Source of the DNA: Shinella sp.
Lineage (GTDB): Bacteria > Pseudomonadota > Alphaproteobacteria > Rhizobiales > Rhizobiaceae
Direction of reading: 5' to 3'
Assembly (NCBI GenBank): GCA_003248775.1
Contig: QFQX01000038.1
Span: 1 to 44,381, forward strand
DNA length: 44,381 nucleotides
Position numbers and translations under genes: made by a program. Below, piece by piece: positions 7,035 to 15,071 of the stretch. Below the pieces are notes generated by a model, which searched no databases, was not told the origin of the DNA, and worked only from the letters and a program-made list of their open reading frames with translations. Numbering within the stretch: position 1 is the first letter of the stretch; each line of letters starts with the position of its first letter.

Positions 7035-8426
7035 CTACTTCAGGCCGGTGCGCAGGAAGCGGTAGAGCGCGCGGATGCCCTGCGCCTCGCCACCCACCGG
7101 CGAATGCGGTCGTTCGGACTGGGCCCAGCCGAAGATATCGAAATGCACCCAGCTCTTCGACTTGCCGACGAAGCGTTTCAGGAAGAGCGCGGCCGTGATC
7201 GCACCCGCCATGCCGCCGGCCGGCGCATTGGTGAGGTCGGCAATCGGAGTGCGCAGGTTCTTCTCGTAACCCTTGTAAAGCGGCATGCGCCACAGCGGGT
7301 CGTCGGTCTCGAGGCTTGCATCGACGATGTCGTGCGCGAGATCCTCGTCATCGGTGAAGAAGGGCGGGAGATCGGGGCCGAGCGCCACGCGGGCGGCACC
7401 GGTCAGCGTCGCCATGTCGATCAGCAGGTCGGGCGCATCCTCGTCGGCATAGGCAAGCGCATCGGCCAGGATCAAACGTCCCTCGGCATCGGTATTGTCG
7501 ATCTGGACCGTCAAGCCCTTTCGGCTCTTGTAGACATCGCCCGGACGGAACGCATTGCCGGCTATGGAATTCTCCACGGCCGGGACGATGACGCGCAGGT
7601 CGATCTTGAGCTTGGCGTCCATGATCATCAGCGCCAGACCGAGAACATTGGCGGCGCCGCCCATGTCCTTCTTCATCAGGAGCATCGACGAAGCCGGCTT
7701 GATGTCGAGGCCGCCGGTATCGAAACAGACCCCCTTGCCGACGAGGGTTACGCGCGGATGGCCCTTCTTGCCCCAGCGCATTTCCAGAAGGCGCGGTGCG
7801 ACGGTGCTGGCGCGGCCGACGGTGTGGACCAGCGGAAAGTTCTTCTCCAGCAATTCATCGCCGACGATGGACGTGAATTCGGCCTTGTAGTGTCCCGCCA
7901 GTGCCCGGAAGGCATTTTCGAGGTCGGCGGGCCCCATGTCGTTGGTCGGGGTGTTGATCAGGTCGCGGGCAAGGAAGACGCCGGCCAGTTGGCGCTTGAT
8001 GTCGGCGGCATCGGCATCCTGCGGGATCAACAGCTTGGGCTCGGCCGGGCGTTCGGAACGGTAGCGGTCGAAGCTGTAGGAACCGAGACCGTAGCCGAGC
8101 AACAGACGGTTTGCGGTCAACGGTGCCGTTTCGATGTGCCAGTCGCCCGCCGGCAGACTGCGGGCGAGCTTGCCGGTGAGGAACGGGTTTTCCGAAGGGT
8201 TAGAGCCGAGGCCGAACAGCGCGCCGCCGAGATGACCATCCTCGGTCGGGATCAGCAGCACCGAGCCGGCTTCCGCCTTGAAGCCGGCCTTGCGGGCCCA
8301 GTCGAGCGCGATCGGATCGATCGTACCGGTCTCTACATGCGCCGGAGTGACAGCGAAGACGGGCAGCGTATTCCCACCCTTGGAGCTGAAGGGATTGTGT
8401 CTCTCGATATATTGATAGGGTGCCAT
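7035..8426 (-). CDS. Leucyl aminopeptidase (M17 family)
   Basis: This 463-residue protein is a two-domain M17 aminopeptidase, a hexameric dinuclear-metal enzyme that removes N-terminal residues from peptides. The metal and substrate site is seen in VGKGVCFDTGGLDIKP and the hallmark NTDAEGRLILADAL, with a further conserved MKKDMGGAAN block. The N-terminal domain is shorter and divergent, as in the PepB-like alphaproteobacterial group. The frame runs 34 codons further upstream, but that part is repetitive and proline/arginine-rich; the ATG at 8426 (MAPYQYIERHNPF) is taken as the start. With the downstream NlpC/P60 peptidase it could form a peptide-recycling pair. Enzyme class is secure; physiological substrate is not. 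Confidence 0.92.
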   Translation of the reverse strand: MAPYQYIERHNPFSSKGGNTLPVFAVTPAHVETGTIDPIALDWARKAGFKAEAGSVLLIPTEDGHLGGALFGLGSNPSENPFLTGKLARSLPAGDWHIETAPLTANRLLLGYGLGSYSFDRYRSERPAEPKLLIPQDADAADIKRQLAGVFLARDLINTPTNDMGPADLENAFRALAGHYKAEFTSIVGDELLEKNFPLVHTVGRASTVAPRLLEMRWGKKGHPRVTLVGKGVCFDTGGLDIKPASSMLLMKKDMGGAANVLGLALMIMDAKLKIDLRVIVPAVENSIAGNAFRPGDVYKSRKGLTVQIDNTDAEGRLILADALAYADEDAPDLLIDMATLTGAARVALGPDLPPFFTDDEDLAHDIVDASLETDDPLWRMPLYKGYEKNLRTPIADLTNAPAGGMAGAITAALFLKRFVGKSKSWVHFDIFGWAQSERPHSPVGGEAQGIRALYRFLRTGLK

Positions 8427-8623
8427 GGGCTGTCTTTCGGAACGGGTCGGGCGGAACGGGGTCGGGCGGAAAGGAACGGGCAAGAGCGGACCGGGCGGAA
8501 TCACTGCGACCGTGAACCCGATTAACACTCCGTTAGGGTTAACAGATTATTGCTGGAGTGAAGGTTGCGCTGCTTTTTCACCATGGCAGGACGCGCGAAA
8601 ACCACCGCAGCAGGAACAACAAC

Positions 8624-9481
8624 ATGGTTATTCGGCACACTTCTTCGCATCATCGGATGGACACGGGCCGCCGGATGAGAGTTTTCGGCGGCATCTGCCT
8701 GCTGATGGCGGCAAGTGTGCTGGCCGGCTGCTCTTCCACCTCCCGCGCCGACCGCTCTGTGACCACCGGCTCGATCCCGCGGCTTTCCAAGCCGGTCGAG
8801 AGCATGACAGCGCCGGAACTCGCCAGCGCCGCCGACAGCATCGGGAAATCCTATGAGCGCAATCCGAAGGACCGTAATGTCGGCATGACCTATGCCAACG
8901 TGCTGATGATGACCGGCCGCAACGCGCAGGCGCTGGCCGTGATGCAGCAGGTGGCAATCGCCAATCCGGCCGACCGCGAAGTGCTCGCCGCCCTCGGCAA
9001 GGCGCAGGCCGCCGCAGGCCAGCTGGAAAAGGCGCTCGACACGATCGGCCGCGCGCAGACCCCCGACCGTCCCGACTGGCGGCTCTATTCCGCCGAAGGT
9101 GCGGTTCTCGATCAGCTCGGCCGTTCGGGCGAAGCGCGCTCGCGCTACCGCATGGCTCTGGACCTCAAGCCGAACGAACCGACGATCCTTTCCAATCTCG
9201 GCATGTCCTACGTGCTCGGCGGCGATCTTCGCACCGCCGAAACCTACCTGAAATCCGCCTCGCAGCAGCCGGGAGCCGACAGCCGCGTCAGGCAGAACCT
9301 CGCTCTTGTAATCGGCCTGCAGGGCCGTTTCCAGGAGGCGGAACAGGTTGCCCGGCAGGAGCTCAACCCGCAGCAGGCCGATGCCAACGTCGCCTATCTG
9401 CGCTCGATGATGTCCCAGCAGAATTCCTGGAAGCAGCTTGCCTCCAAGGACAAGGCAAGCCCGGATAACGGCACCAATTGA
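8624..9481 (+). CDS. TPR-repeat lipoprotein (TadD-like)
   Basis: This 285-residue protein has a lipoprotein signal (GGICLLMAASVLAGC, modified Cys about residue 36), then about 170 residues of tetratricopeptide repeats, and a Ser/Asn-rich tail. TPR lipoproteins of this form act as assembly or scaffold factors; TadD of the Tad/Flp pilus system is the closest architecture, but no tad genes are present here. The start at 8624 is chosen because AGGA lies eight bases upstream; the ATG at 8675 would give a more classical signal peptide (MRVFGGICLL) but has no clear ribosome-binding site. It is divergent from the aminopeptidase gene and ends 31 bases from the convergent YigZ gene. Confidence 0.78.
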   Translation: MVIRHTSSHHRMDTGRRMRVFGGICLLMAASVLAGCSSTSRADRSVTTGSIPRLSKPVESMTAPELASAADSIGKSYERNPKDRNVGMTYANVLMMTGRNAQALAVMQQVAIANPADREVLAALGKAQAAAGQLEKALDTIGRAQTPDRPDWRLYSAEGAVLDQLGRSGEARSRYRMALDLKPNEPTILSNLGMSYVLGGDLRTAETYLKSASQQPGADSRVRQNLALVIGLQGRFQEAEQVARQELNPQQADANVAYLRSMMSQQNSWKQLASKDKASPDNGTN

Positions 9482-9512
9482 GGTCCTGATACCGGCGAGC
9501 GCCGCGTTTCGG

Positions 9513-10100
9513 TCAGTCGCCGGTGTCGATCAGCGCACGGCCGCTCGTCAGGTCGGTGACCATGCGGATGACGGCTTCGGCCGCCGCCACCGGAACGGCG
9601 ACATCGAGCCATGCGCCCTCCGCACCGAACTCCTCCTTTTCCACCCTGAGGTCGGGAACGGCGAGCAGACGTGACCTGACGAGCGCGAGATCGGAAAAGC
9701 CGCAGCCAAAGCGGATCAACGTGCGTGGAATGATCTCGGCCTTTTCCGCCGCCCTCAGGCAGATGGCCGCCGTGCCGCCATAGGCACGAACGAGACCGCC
9801 GCTGCCAAGCAGGATGCCGCCGAAAAAGCGCGTCACCACCGCTACGGCGCCATCCAGCGCCTGACCGTCGATGGCCTGAAGGATCGGCTTTCCGGCCGTG
9901 CCACTCGGCTCGCCGTCATCACTGAAGCGATAGGCCTGGCCGATACGCCATGCCCAGCAATTATGGTTGGCGGAAGGATCCGACACGGCAGCGATGAAGG
10001 TCTTCGCCTCGTCCTCGCTCGCGACCGGCGCGGCGCGGGCGATGAAACGGCTCTTCTTGATATCCTGCGTGAAGGTTTCGTGCTGCTTGAGGGTGAACAT
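9513..10100 (-). CDS. YigZ/IMPACT-family protein (UPF0029)
   Basis: This 195-residue protein matches the YigZ/IMPACT family. The UPF0029 signature runs through AVAVVTRFFGGILLGSGGLV (about residues 86-105), preceded by the conserved FSDDGEPSGTAGKPIL block, and a C-terminal DUF1949 ferredoxin-like domain covers about 135-190. The eukaryotic homologue IMPACT inhibits the Gcn2 kinase; the bacterial proteins are thought to bind nucleic acid or ribosomes but have no settled role. It is a single gene, 60 bases upstream of the tauC stop codon on the same strand, with its own good start at the ATG 10098-10100. Family call is firm, function is not. Confidence 0.88.
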   Translation of the reverse strand: MFTLKQHETFTQDIKKSRFIARAAPVASEDEAKTFIAAVSDPSANHNCWAWRIGQAYRFSDDGEPSGTAGKPILQAIDGQALDGAVAVVTRFFGGILLGSGGLVRAYGGTAAICLRAAEKAEIIPRTLIRFGCGFSDLALVRSRLLAVPDLRVEKEEFGAEGAWLDVAVPVAAAEAVIRMVTDLTSGRALIDTGD

Positions 10101-10160
10101 CTCTTTCTCCGGCCACCCTCATAGCGCCGGGAAGATCGTACGGCCAGTGCGGGGAGAGGC

Positions 10161-11000
10161 CTATTTCTCCCCCGCCCAGGGAACGAGCCAGCGCTCCAGC
10201 GCGCGGGCGACGAGTTCCAGCAGGATCGCGATCAGGGCGATGACGCCGATGCCGGCGATCACCACGTCGGTGACCAGAAACTGTGCCGCCGACTGGATCA
10301 TGAAGCCGAGGCCGCGGGTGGCGGCCACGAGTTCGGCGGCGACAAGCGTCGACCAGCCGGTGCCGAGCGCGATGCGGATGCCGGTGAGGATCGACGGCAG
10401 TGCCGAGGGCAGGATGACATGGCGCAGAAGCTGGCTGCGGGTCGCGCCGAAGGAGCGGGCGGCATTCACATGATCCGACGAGGCCGACTTCACCCCTGCA
10501 GCGGTGGACAGGATGATCGCCGGCAGCATGGAAAGCGCGATGACGGTGATCTTGGATGCCTCGCCGATGCCGACCCAGATGATGATCAGCGGCAGATAGG
10601 CGAGCGGCGGCAGCGGCCGCAGGAATTCCACGATCGGATCGAGAATGCCCCGGCCGATGCGGCTGGTGCCGATGGCGATGCCGGCCGGAACGCCGATCAG
10701 GATCGAGGCCAGAAGAGCCCCGAGAATGCGGCCGAGGCTTGCGGTCACGTGTTCCAGCAGGGTGCTGTCGACGAAGCCGACGGTGACGAGGTTCCAGGCC
10801 GAGACCGCGACGACCGCAGGCGACGGCAGGAAGACCGGCGAGACGAGTTCCAGTGCGGCCGCCACCCACCAGATGGCGATGACGGCGAACACCGTCAGGC
10901 CGGAATAGACATAAAGCGGCACGACCAGCTTTCGTCGTGGCGGGCGGGCGCGGGTCTCTACCTCCGCGTATTCCGCCCGGATTTCGCTCAGGATCGTCAT
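10161..11000 (-). CDS. tauC: Taurine/sulfonate ABC transporter permease
   Basis: This 279-residue inner-membrane permease belongs to the TauC/SsuC group. It has about six membrane helices and the cytoplasmic EAA loop AARSFGATRSQLLRHVILP (about residues 175-193), which contacts the ATPase. It forms the membrane channel for taurine or other aliphatic sulfonates delivered by the TauA-like binding protein. Its ATG overlaps the stop of the ATPase gene by four bases (ATGA), so the two are translationally coupled. No tauD (taurine dioxygenase) follows it. The family is clear; taurine specificity is inferred from the binding protein. Confidence 0.88.
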   Translation of the reverse strand: MTILSEIRAEYAEVETRARPPRRKLVVPLYVYSGLTVFAVIAIWWVAAALELVSPVFLPSPAVVAVSAWNLVTVGFVDSTLLEHVTASLGRILGALLASILIGVPAGIAIGTSRIGRGILDPIVEFLRPLPPLAYLPLIIIWVGIGEASKITVIALSMLPAIILSTAAGVKSASSDHVNAARSFGATRSQLLRHVILPSALPSILTGIRIALGTGWSTLVAAELVAATRGLGFMIQSAAQFLVTDVVIAGIGVIALIAILLELVARALERWLVPWAGEK

Positions 11001-11803
11001 GCGGCCTCCTCGTTTTCGTCCGCGGTGGAATGGATCAGTCCGGTCAGCCCGTCATGCATGCGCTTGTAGAGCGGCGAGGCCTTGATCTGGCCAATCGAGG
11101 CTCCGGCAAGGAGATCGGTGGCAAAGCCGGTCTCGATATCGGCGGCGAGCCTGCCGGGATTGGGCGACAGCACCACGACGCGGGTGGCGAGCAGGAGCGC
11201 CTCTTCGATGGAATGGGTAATCAGCAGCGCGCCGGACCGGCTCTTTGCCCAGACATCCAGCAGGAAACCCTGCATCTTGCTGCGGGTCAGCGCATCCAGC
11301 GCGCCGAGCGGTTCGTCGAGCAGCAGGAAACGAGGATCGGAGGCGAGCGCCCGGGCAATGCCCACCCGCTGGCGCATGCCGCCCGAAAGCTCCCTGATGC
11401 GGCGATTTCCGGCACCGGCAAGGCCGACCAGATCAAGCAGTTCATCGGCGCGGGCGCGACGCTGCTTCTGGTCGATGCCACGCAGCCTCAACGGAAACGC
11501 CACGTTGTCGCGGGCATCGAGCCACGGATAGAGCGCATCGTCCTGGAAAACCACGGCGCGATCCGCACCCGGCCCGGCGATCGGCTTGCCGTCCACCTCG
11601 ATACGGCCTTCGGACGGCGTCAGGAAGCCGGCGGCAAGGTTGAGCAGGCTGGTCTTGCCGGAACCCGAGCGGCCGATCACGACAATGAACTCGCCGGCCT
11701 TCAGCGTCAGGTTGATACGCTCCAGCACGGGAAGTGTTTGCCCCGCATCGCCGTTCCTCGGCGGATAACGCAACGAGACGTCGCGAAAGGACAGGGTGCT
11801 CAT
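10997..11803 (-). CDS. tauB: Taurine/sulfonate ABC transporter ATP-binding protein
   Basis: This 268-residue ATPase has Walker A GRSGSGKT (about 44-51), the ABC signature LSGGMRQRVGIARAL and Walker B with LLLDEPLGALD, and is of the TauB/SsuB/NrtD group. It powers uptake through the TauC permease. The start at 11803 is preferred because GGAG lies eight bases upstream; an ATG two codons earlier (11809) is only two bases from that site. The frame further upstream has no support. It follows tauA by 76 bases and overlaps tauC by four, so tauABC is one transcript. Confidence 0.9.
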   Translation of the reverse strand: MSTLSFRDVSLRYPPRNGDAGQTLPVLERINLTLKAGEFIVVIGRSGSGKTSLLNLAAGFLTPSEGRIEVDGKPIAGPGADRAVVFQDDALYPWLDARDNVAFPLRLRGIDQKQRRARADELLDLVGLAGAGNRRIRELSGGMRQRVGIARALASDPRFLLLDEPLGALDALTRSKMQGFLLDVWAKSRSGALLITHSIEEALLLATRVVVLSPNPGRLAADIETGFATDLLAGASIGQIKASPLYKRMHDGLTGLIHSTADENEEAA

Positions 11804-11879
11804 CGTCATGGCTCCGGTGAATGCAGGGGACGGAGCGGCCCGGCCGTTTGCCGGACCGCTCGCAAGGATCATGGAAAGA

Positions 11880-12890
11880 TCAGAAGGAGAGCTTCGAGGC
11901 TTCGATCACCCAGCGCGGCGAGACGTAGGCGGAGTAGTCATCAAGCGTCGTGGGGATCTTGCCCTGCTCCTTGAGGAAGGCAGAGGTCGCGGCGACTGCC
12001 TTGACCGTACCACCACCGAGGAGATCGGCCTTGGCCTGCTCTTCGAGCGTAGGAAAGATGTAACCCTTGAGAAGGGCCGGAACCTCTTCCTGCTTTGCGC
12101 CCGTCAGGCGGGCAATCTTTTCGGCCTCGGGCGAGGTCGCGCTCCACGCATCCGGGTTGGCGCGATAGGCGGCCGTCGCATTGCCCGTCACCCGGACGAA
12201 GGTCGCGACGATATCCGGATTGGCATCGGCGAACTTCTTGCTGACGATCCATGCGTCGAAGGTCGGGCCGCCCCAATCGGCGACGTCGGCCGAGGTGGCG
12301 AGCACGGTGCCGGACTTCTTGATCTCGGCGAGGACCGGATCCCAGACATAGGCACCGTCGATATCGCCACGGGTCCAGGCGGCGGCGATTTCCGGCGGAC
12401 GCAGGTTGAGGATCTCGACCGATTTCGGATCGATGTTCCAGTGCTTCAGCGCCGTGAGCAGGCTGTAATGCGCGGTCGAGACGAAGGGGGTCGCGATCTT
12501 CTTGCCGGCGAGTTCTTCCGGCTTGGAGATGTTGCGAACGGCGAGTGCCTCGGCTTCGCTGATCAGGCCGACGAGCGCGATCGTCTCGATCGGCAGCTGG
12601 CGGCTTGCGGCAGCGGCCAGCGGCGAGGAGCCGACATAGCCGATGTCGAGCGAGCCCGATGCGATGGCCGCGATCACGTCGGCGCCGCCGTCGAACTTCT
12701 GCCAGTTGATCTTGGCGCCGGTTGCCTTCTCGTAAGTGCCATCGGCCTGCGGTACGCGGGACGGCTCGACGATGGGCTGATAACCGATATTGACGGTCAC
12801 GTCAGCCGCCGCAACGGCGTTGGCGCCAAGGGTGGCGAACAGGGTGGCAGCGGCAACGAGGCCAGCCAGTTCTCTGCGTTTGAAGGTCAT
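11880..12890 (-). CDS. tauA: Taurine-binding periplasmic protein
   Basis: This 336-residue periplasmic binding protein has a signal peptide (MTFKRRELAGL onward, cleaved after about AAA at residue 28). The mature sequence closely tracks what I recall of TauA: VNIGYQPIVEPSRVPQADGT, then WQKFDGGADVIAAIASG, YVGSSPLAAAASRQLPIE, and FVSTAHYSLLTALKHWNID. This supports taurine or a similar sulfonate as ligand. The start is the ATG 12888-12890, just before a basic n-region. It is the first gene of tauABC, divergent from the FAD-dependent oxidoreductase gene. Sulfur limitation is the usual inducer for this family; the intergenic region carries AT-rich inverted repeats that could mediate it. Confidence 0.9.
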   Translation of the reverse strand: MTFKRRELAGLVAAATLFATLGANAVAAADVTVNIGYQPIVEPSRVPQADGTYEKATGAKINWQKFDGGADVIAAIASGSLDIGYVGSSPLAAAASRQLPIETIALVGLISEAEALAVRNISKPEELAGKKIATPFVSTAHYSLLTALKHWNIDPKSVEILNLRPPEIAAAWTRGDIDGAYVWDPVLAEIKKSGTVLATSADVADWGGPTFDAWIVSKKFADANPDIVATFVRVTGNATAAYRANPDAWSATSPEAEKIARLTGAKQEEVPALLKGYIFPTLEEQAKADLLGGGTVKAVAATSAFLKEQGKIPTTLDDYSAYVSPRWVIEASKLSF

Positions 12891-13231
12891 TTCGTTTCCT
12901 CTCCTGATTGCTGTCGGAGACCGCCCCCGGCCTCTCGATTGCATTAATGATGGTTCAATACATAGAATTAGTAGAGATAATTCCGCCTCATTTTCTGGCG
13001 ATTGCTGTCACGAATTTTCGCGTCAAACGGATTTGCGAGGTGTTCGATCCCCGTTTCGAACGGTGCGATAGCTTGCTCGAAAGAGTAGAGTGTTCGAAAC
13101 GATAGCAAGAAAATCTATTGCGCATTTATTCTATAGAATTGGATGCGTTCGTTTGTAGCCTGTGGTTGGCTAGTTTCGGTCGAGAGATGAAGACAAGTGG
13201 GGCCGCGGCCTCATGCTGCGGAGATTTCGAC
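12891..13231. promoter_or_regulatory. Divergent promoter region tauA / FAD oxidoreductase
   Basis: This 341-base non-coding region holds the promoters of two divergent genes. It is locally AT-rich. It contains a perfect 12-base palindrome ATTCTATAGAAT (13128-13139), a second ATAGAATT copy at 12962-12969, and a longer inverted repeat GTTTCGAA (13053-13060) / TTCGAAAC (13093-13100). The ATAGA-type half-sites resemble the operators at 26175 and 26367, but the TCTAT-N7-ATAGA spacing is not kept. No regulator gene is adjacent. Confidence 0.55.
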
Positions 13232-14671
13232 ATGTCATCCTATGCTCCCCTGCCCGTCGTCGCGATCATCGGCGGGGGCTTTACCGGCGCGGCTGTCGCC
13301 GTGCATCTGGCCGAACGCGGGCAAGCCGGCGTTGCGGCGCGCATCGTGGTGTTCGAACCACGCGAAAAGCTGGGTGCCGGGCTTGCCTACGACACCAACG
13401 AGGCGGCGAACCGCATCAACGTGCCTGCCGGACGCATGAGCCTCTATCCCGACGATCCGGACAGTTTCATCCGCTGGGTCGAGGAAAACGACGCGCTCAA
13501 GGACGATCCGGACGCGTTTGCCGCCGACGGGCTGCCCTTTCCGCGCCGGCACGTCTTCGGCGACTATGCTTACGCGCAGGTAGCACCGCATCTTTCCACC
13601 GGCCGGATAGAACATCGCCGGACCGAAGTCACCGGGCTTCGCCGGTCGAACGGCAGATGGCGGGTGAGTGGGGCAGACGGCGCCGATCTGGAGGCCGATC
13701 ACGTGGTGCTCGCCGTCAGCCACCCGGCACCCGCGGCACCCCGCGTTCTCTCCGCTCTTGCCGGTCACCCGCGCTTCATTCCCGACGCGACCGTGGCGGG
13801 CGCCGTCGATGGCATCCGGCCAGATGACCGGGTGCTGATCGTCGGCAACGGCCTGACCTCGGCCGATGTGGTCGCAGCATTGGCCAACCGGGGACATACC
13901 GGCCGGATCGTCTCGATATCGCGCCGAGGCCTGCGCTCGCGCGGTCATCCGGCCATCGCTCAGGAAGCCTTCGGGGATTTCGTCTCCGAACCGTCCCGCA
14001 CGGCGTCGCATCTTCTGGCGCGCATCCGCCGGACGCTGCGCGAGGCCGCAGCACTCGGCCTCACCTGGCATCCCGTGCTCGATGCGGTGCGCGGTCAGGG
14101 ACAGGAGATCTGGAAGGCCTTGCCCGTCAGTGAACGCCGCAGGCTCGCCCGTCACGCCCGCGCCTATTGGGACGTCCATCGCTTCCGCATCGCGCCGCAG
14201 GTGGAAAGGGTGCTGGACGAAGCCATCGCCGCCGGACGCCTCGAAATCCTGGCGGCTTCGCTCGCTTACGCGACACGCTCCGGCGACGATATTCGTGTCG
14301 GTATCAAACTGCGGGATGGCGGCGTCGACCGTGAGATCGAGGCCGACGCCGTTGTGGTAACCACCGGGCCGGCCCATGGCGGCATTCTCCATTCGCAGCC
14401 GTTCCTGTCGCAACTCAAGGAACAGGGCTACCTGTCACTCTGCGCGACGGGCCTCGGGCTCTCCTGCGATCGCCAGTCCCGGGCACTTGGCGCGAGTGGC
14501 GGGGTTGCGCCCGACCTCCTCATCGCCGGCCCCCTGGCACGCGGCACCTTCGGCGAACTGATGGGCCTGCCACAAGTGGCGGAACATGCCGCAGCCGTTG
14601 CAGGCGAACTTGCAGAGGCCCTTGGAAGGCAGGCGGCCGACGGGCAGGCAAAACGCGGCGTCGCGGGCTGA
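13232..14671 (+). CDS. FAD/NAD(P)-binding oxidoreductase (COG4529-type)
   Basis: This 479-residue protein has an N-terminal dinucleotide-binding fold (VVAIIGGGFTGAAVAVHLAE; glycines 14-16 and 19) and a second nucleotide-binding motif near the middle (VLIVGNGLTSADVVAAL). The family-typical segments GLAYDTNEAANRINVPAG and a late HGGILHSQPF are also present. It fits the FAD-NAD(P)-binding proteins related to flavin-dependent amine or heteroatom monooxygenases, but no member with a known reaction is close enough to name. The ATG at 13232 has GGAG eight bases upstream. It is transcribed away from tauABC from a shared control region, which suggests a role in processing an imported sulfur compound (inference). 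Confidence 0.75.
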   Translation: MSSYAPLPVVAIIGGGFTGAAVAVHLAERGQAGVAARIVVFEPREKLGAGLAYDTNEAANRINVPAGRMSLYPDDPDSFIRWVEENDALKDDPDAFAADGLPFPRRHVFGDYAYAQVAPHLSTGRIEHRRTEVTGLRRSNGRWRVSGADGADLEADHVVLAVSHPAPAAPRVLSALAGHPRFIPDATVAGAVDGIRPDDRVLIVGNGLTSADVVAALANRGHTGRIVSISRRGLRSRGHPAIAQEAFGDFVSEPSRTASHLLARIRRTLREAAALGLTWHPVLDAVRGQGQEIWKALPVSERRRLARHARAYWDVHRFRIAPQVERVLDEAIAAGRLEILAASLAYATRSGDDIRVGIKLRDGGVDREIEADAVVVTTGPAHGGILHSQPFLSQLKEQGYLSLCATGLGLSCDRQSRALGASGGVAPDLLIAGPLARGTFGELMGLPQVAEHAAAVAGELAEALGRQAADGQAKRGVAG

Positions 14672-14696
14672 GAGCAAGGAACGCAGTTCTCCTCCG

Positions 14697-14826
14697 TCGT
14701 CATGCTCGGGCTCGTCCCGAGCATCTACCAGCGCCTGCATGGGCAATGTTGTTCGGATGCCGATCCAATCTGGCGACTGATCCCGGAAACGACGGTAGAT
14801 CCTCGGGACGAGCCCGAGGATGACGA
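14697..14826. repeat. Inverted-repeat intergenic element with hairpin ends
   Basis: Two 33-base arms (14697-14729 and 14794-14826) are inverted copies of each other with two differences. Each arm is also a hairpin by itself: GCTCGGG/CCCGAGC in the left arm and CCTCGGG/CCCGAGG in the right, so the two differences are compensatory. The spacer is 64 bases and non-coding. It resembles the many small palindromic intergenic repeats of rhizobia and has no transposase. The rest of the 400-base gap (14672-15071) holds a smaller hairpin, ATGCCG/CGGCAT at 14936-14956, and the terminator below, but no gene. Confidence 0.75.
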
Positions 14827-15005
14827 AAGGAGCCGCTCCCCATGCTGCGTCTTCGTCCGGCCTTGAGCCGGAAACCGGCGCAACCAAATCCTTGATCGCA
14901 AAAGCTTCTTACGCGCTATGGACATCACGCTGCTGATGCCGGACCAAGTTCGGCATGAGGGAATTCGATGCGCCGGTCTTCGACAGAGACCTGCGTCAAC
15001 AACCG

Positions 15006-15046
15006 GAAAGGCCGGATGGATAAGCTCCACCCGGCCTTTCTGTTTT
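15006..15046 (+). terminator. Terminator between convergent FAD and metY genes
   Basis: GAAAGGCCGG (15006-15015) pairs perfectly with CCGGCCTTTC (15031-15040) and is followed on the plus strand by TGTTTT. It lies between two convergent genes and is likely to stop transcription from both sides, with the T-rich flank favouring the plus direction. Confidence 0.7.
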
Positions 15047-15071
15047 CAGTCATAAGCCTTGGGCACGAGCC

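Noticed and set aside
10161..12890. Assigning ssuABC rather than tauABC
   Set aside because: The binding-protein sequence follows TauA closely (YVGSSPLAAAASRQLPIE and FVSTAHYSLLTALKHW), though ligand specificity is still unproven.
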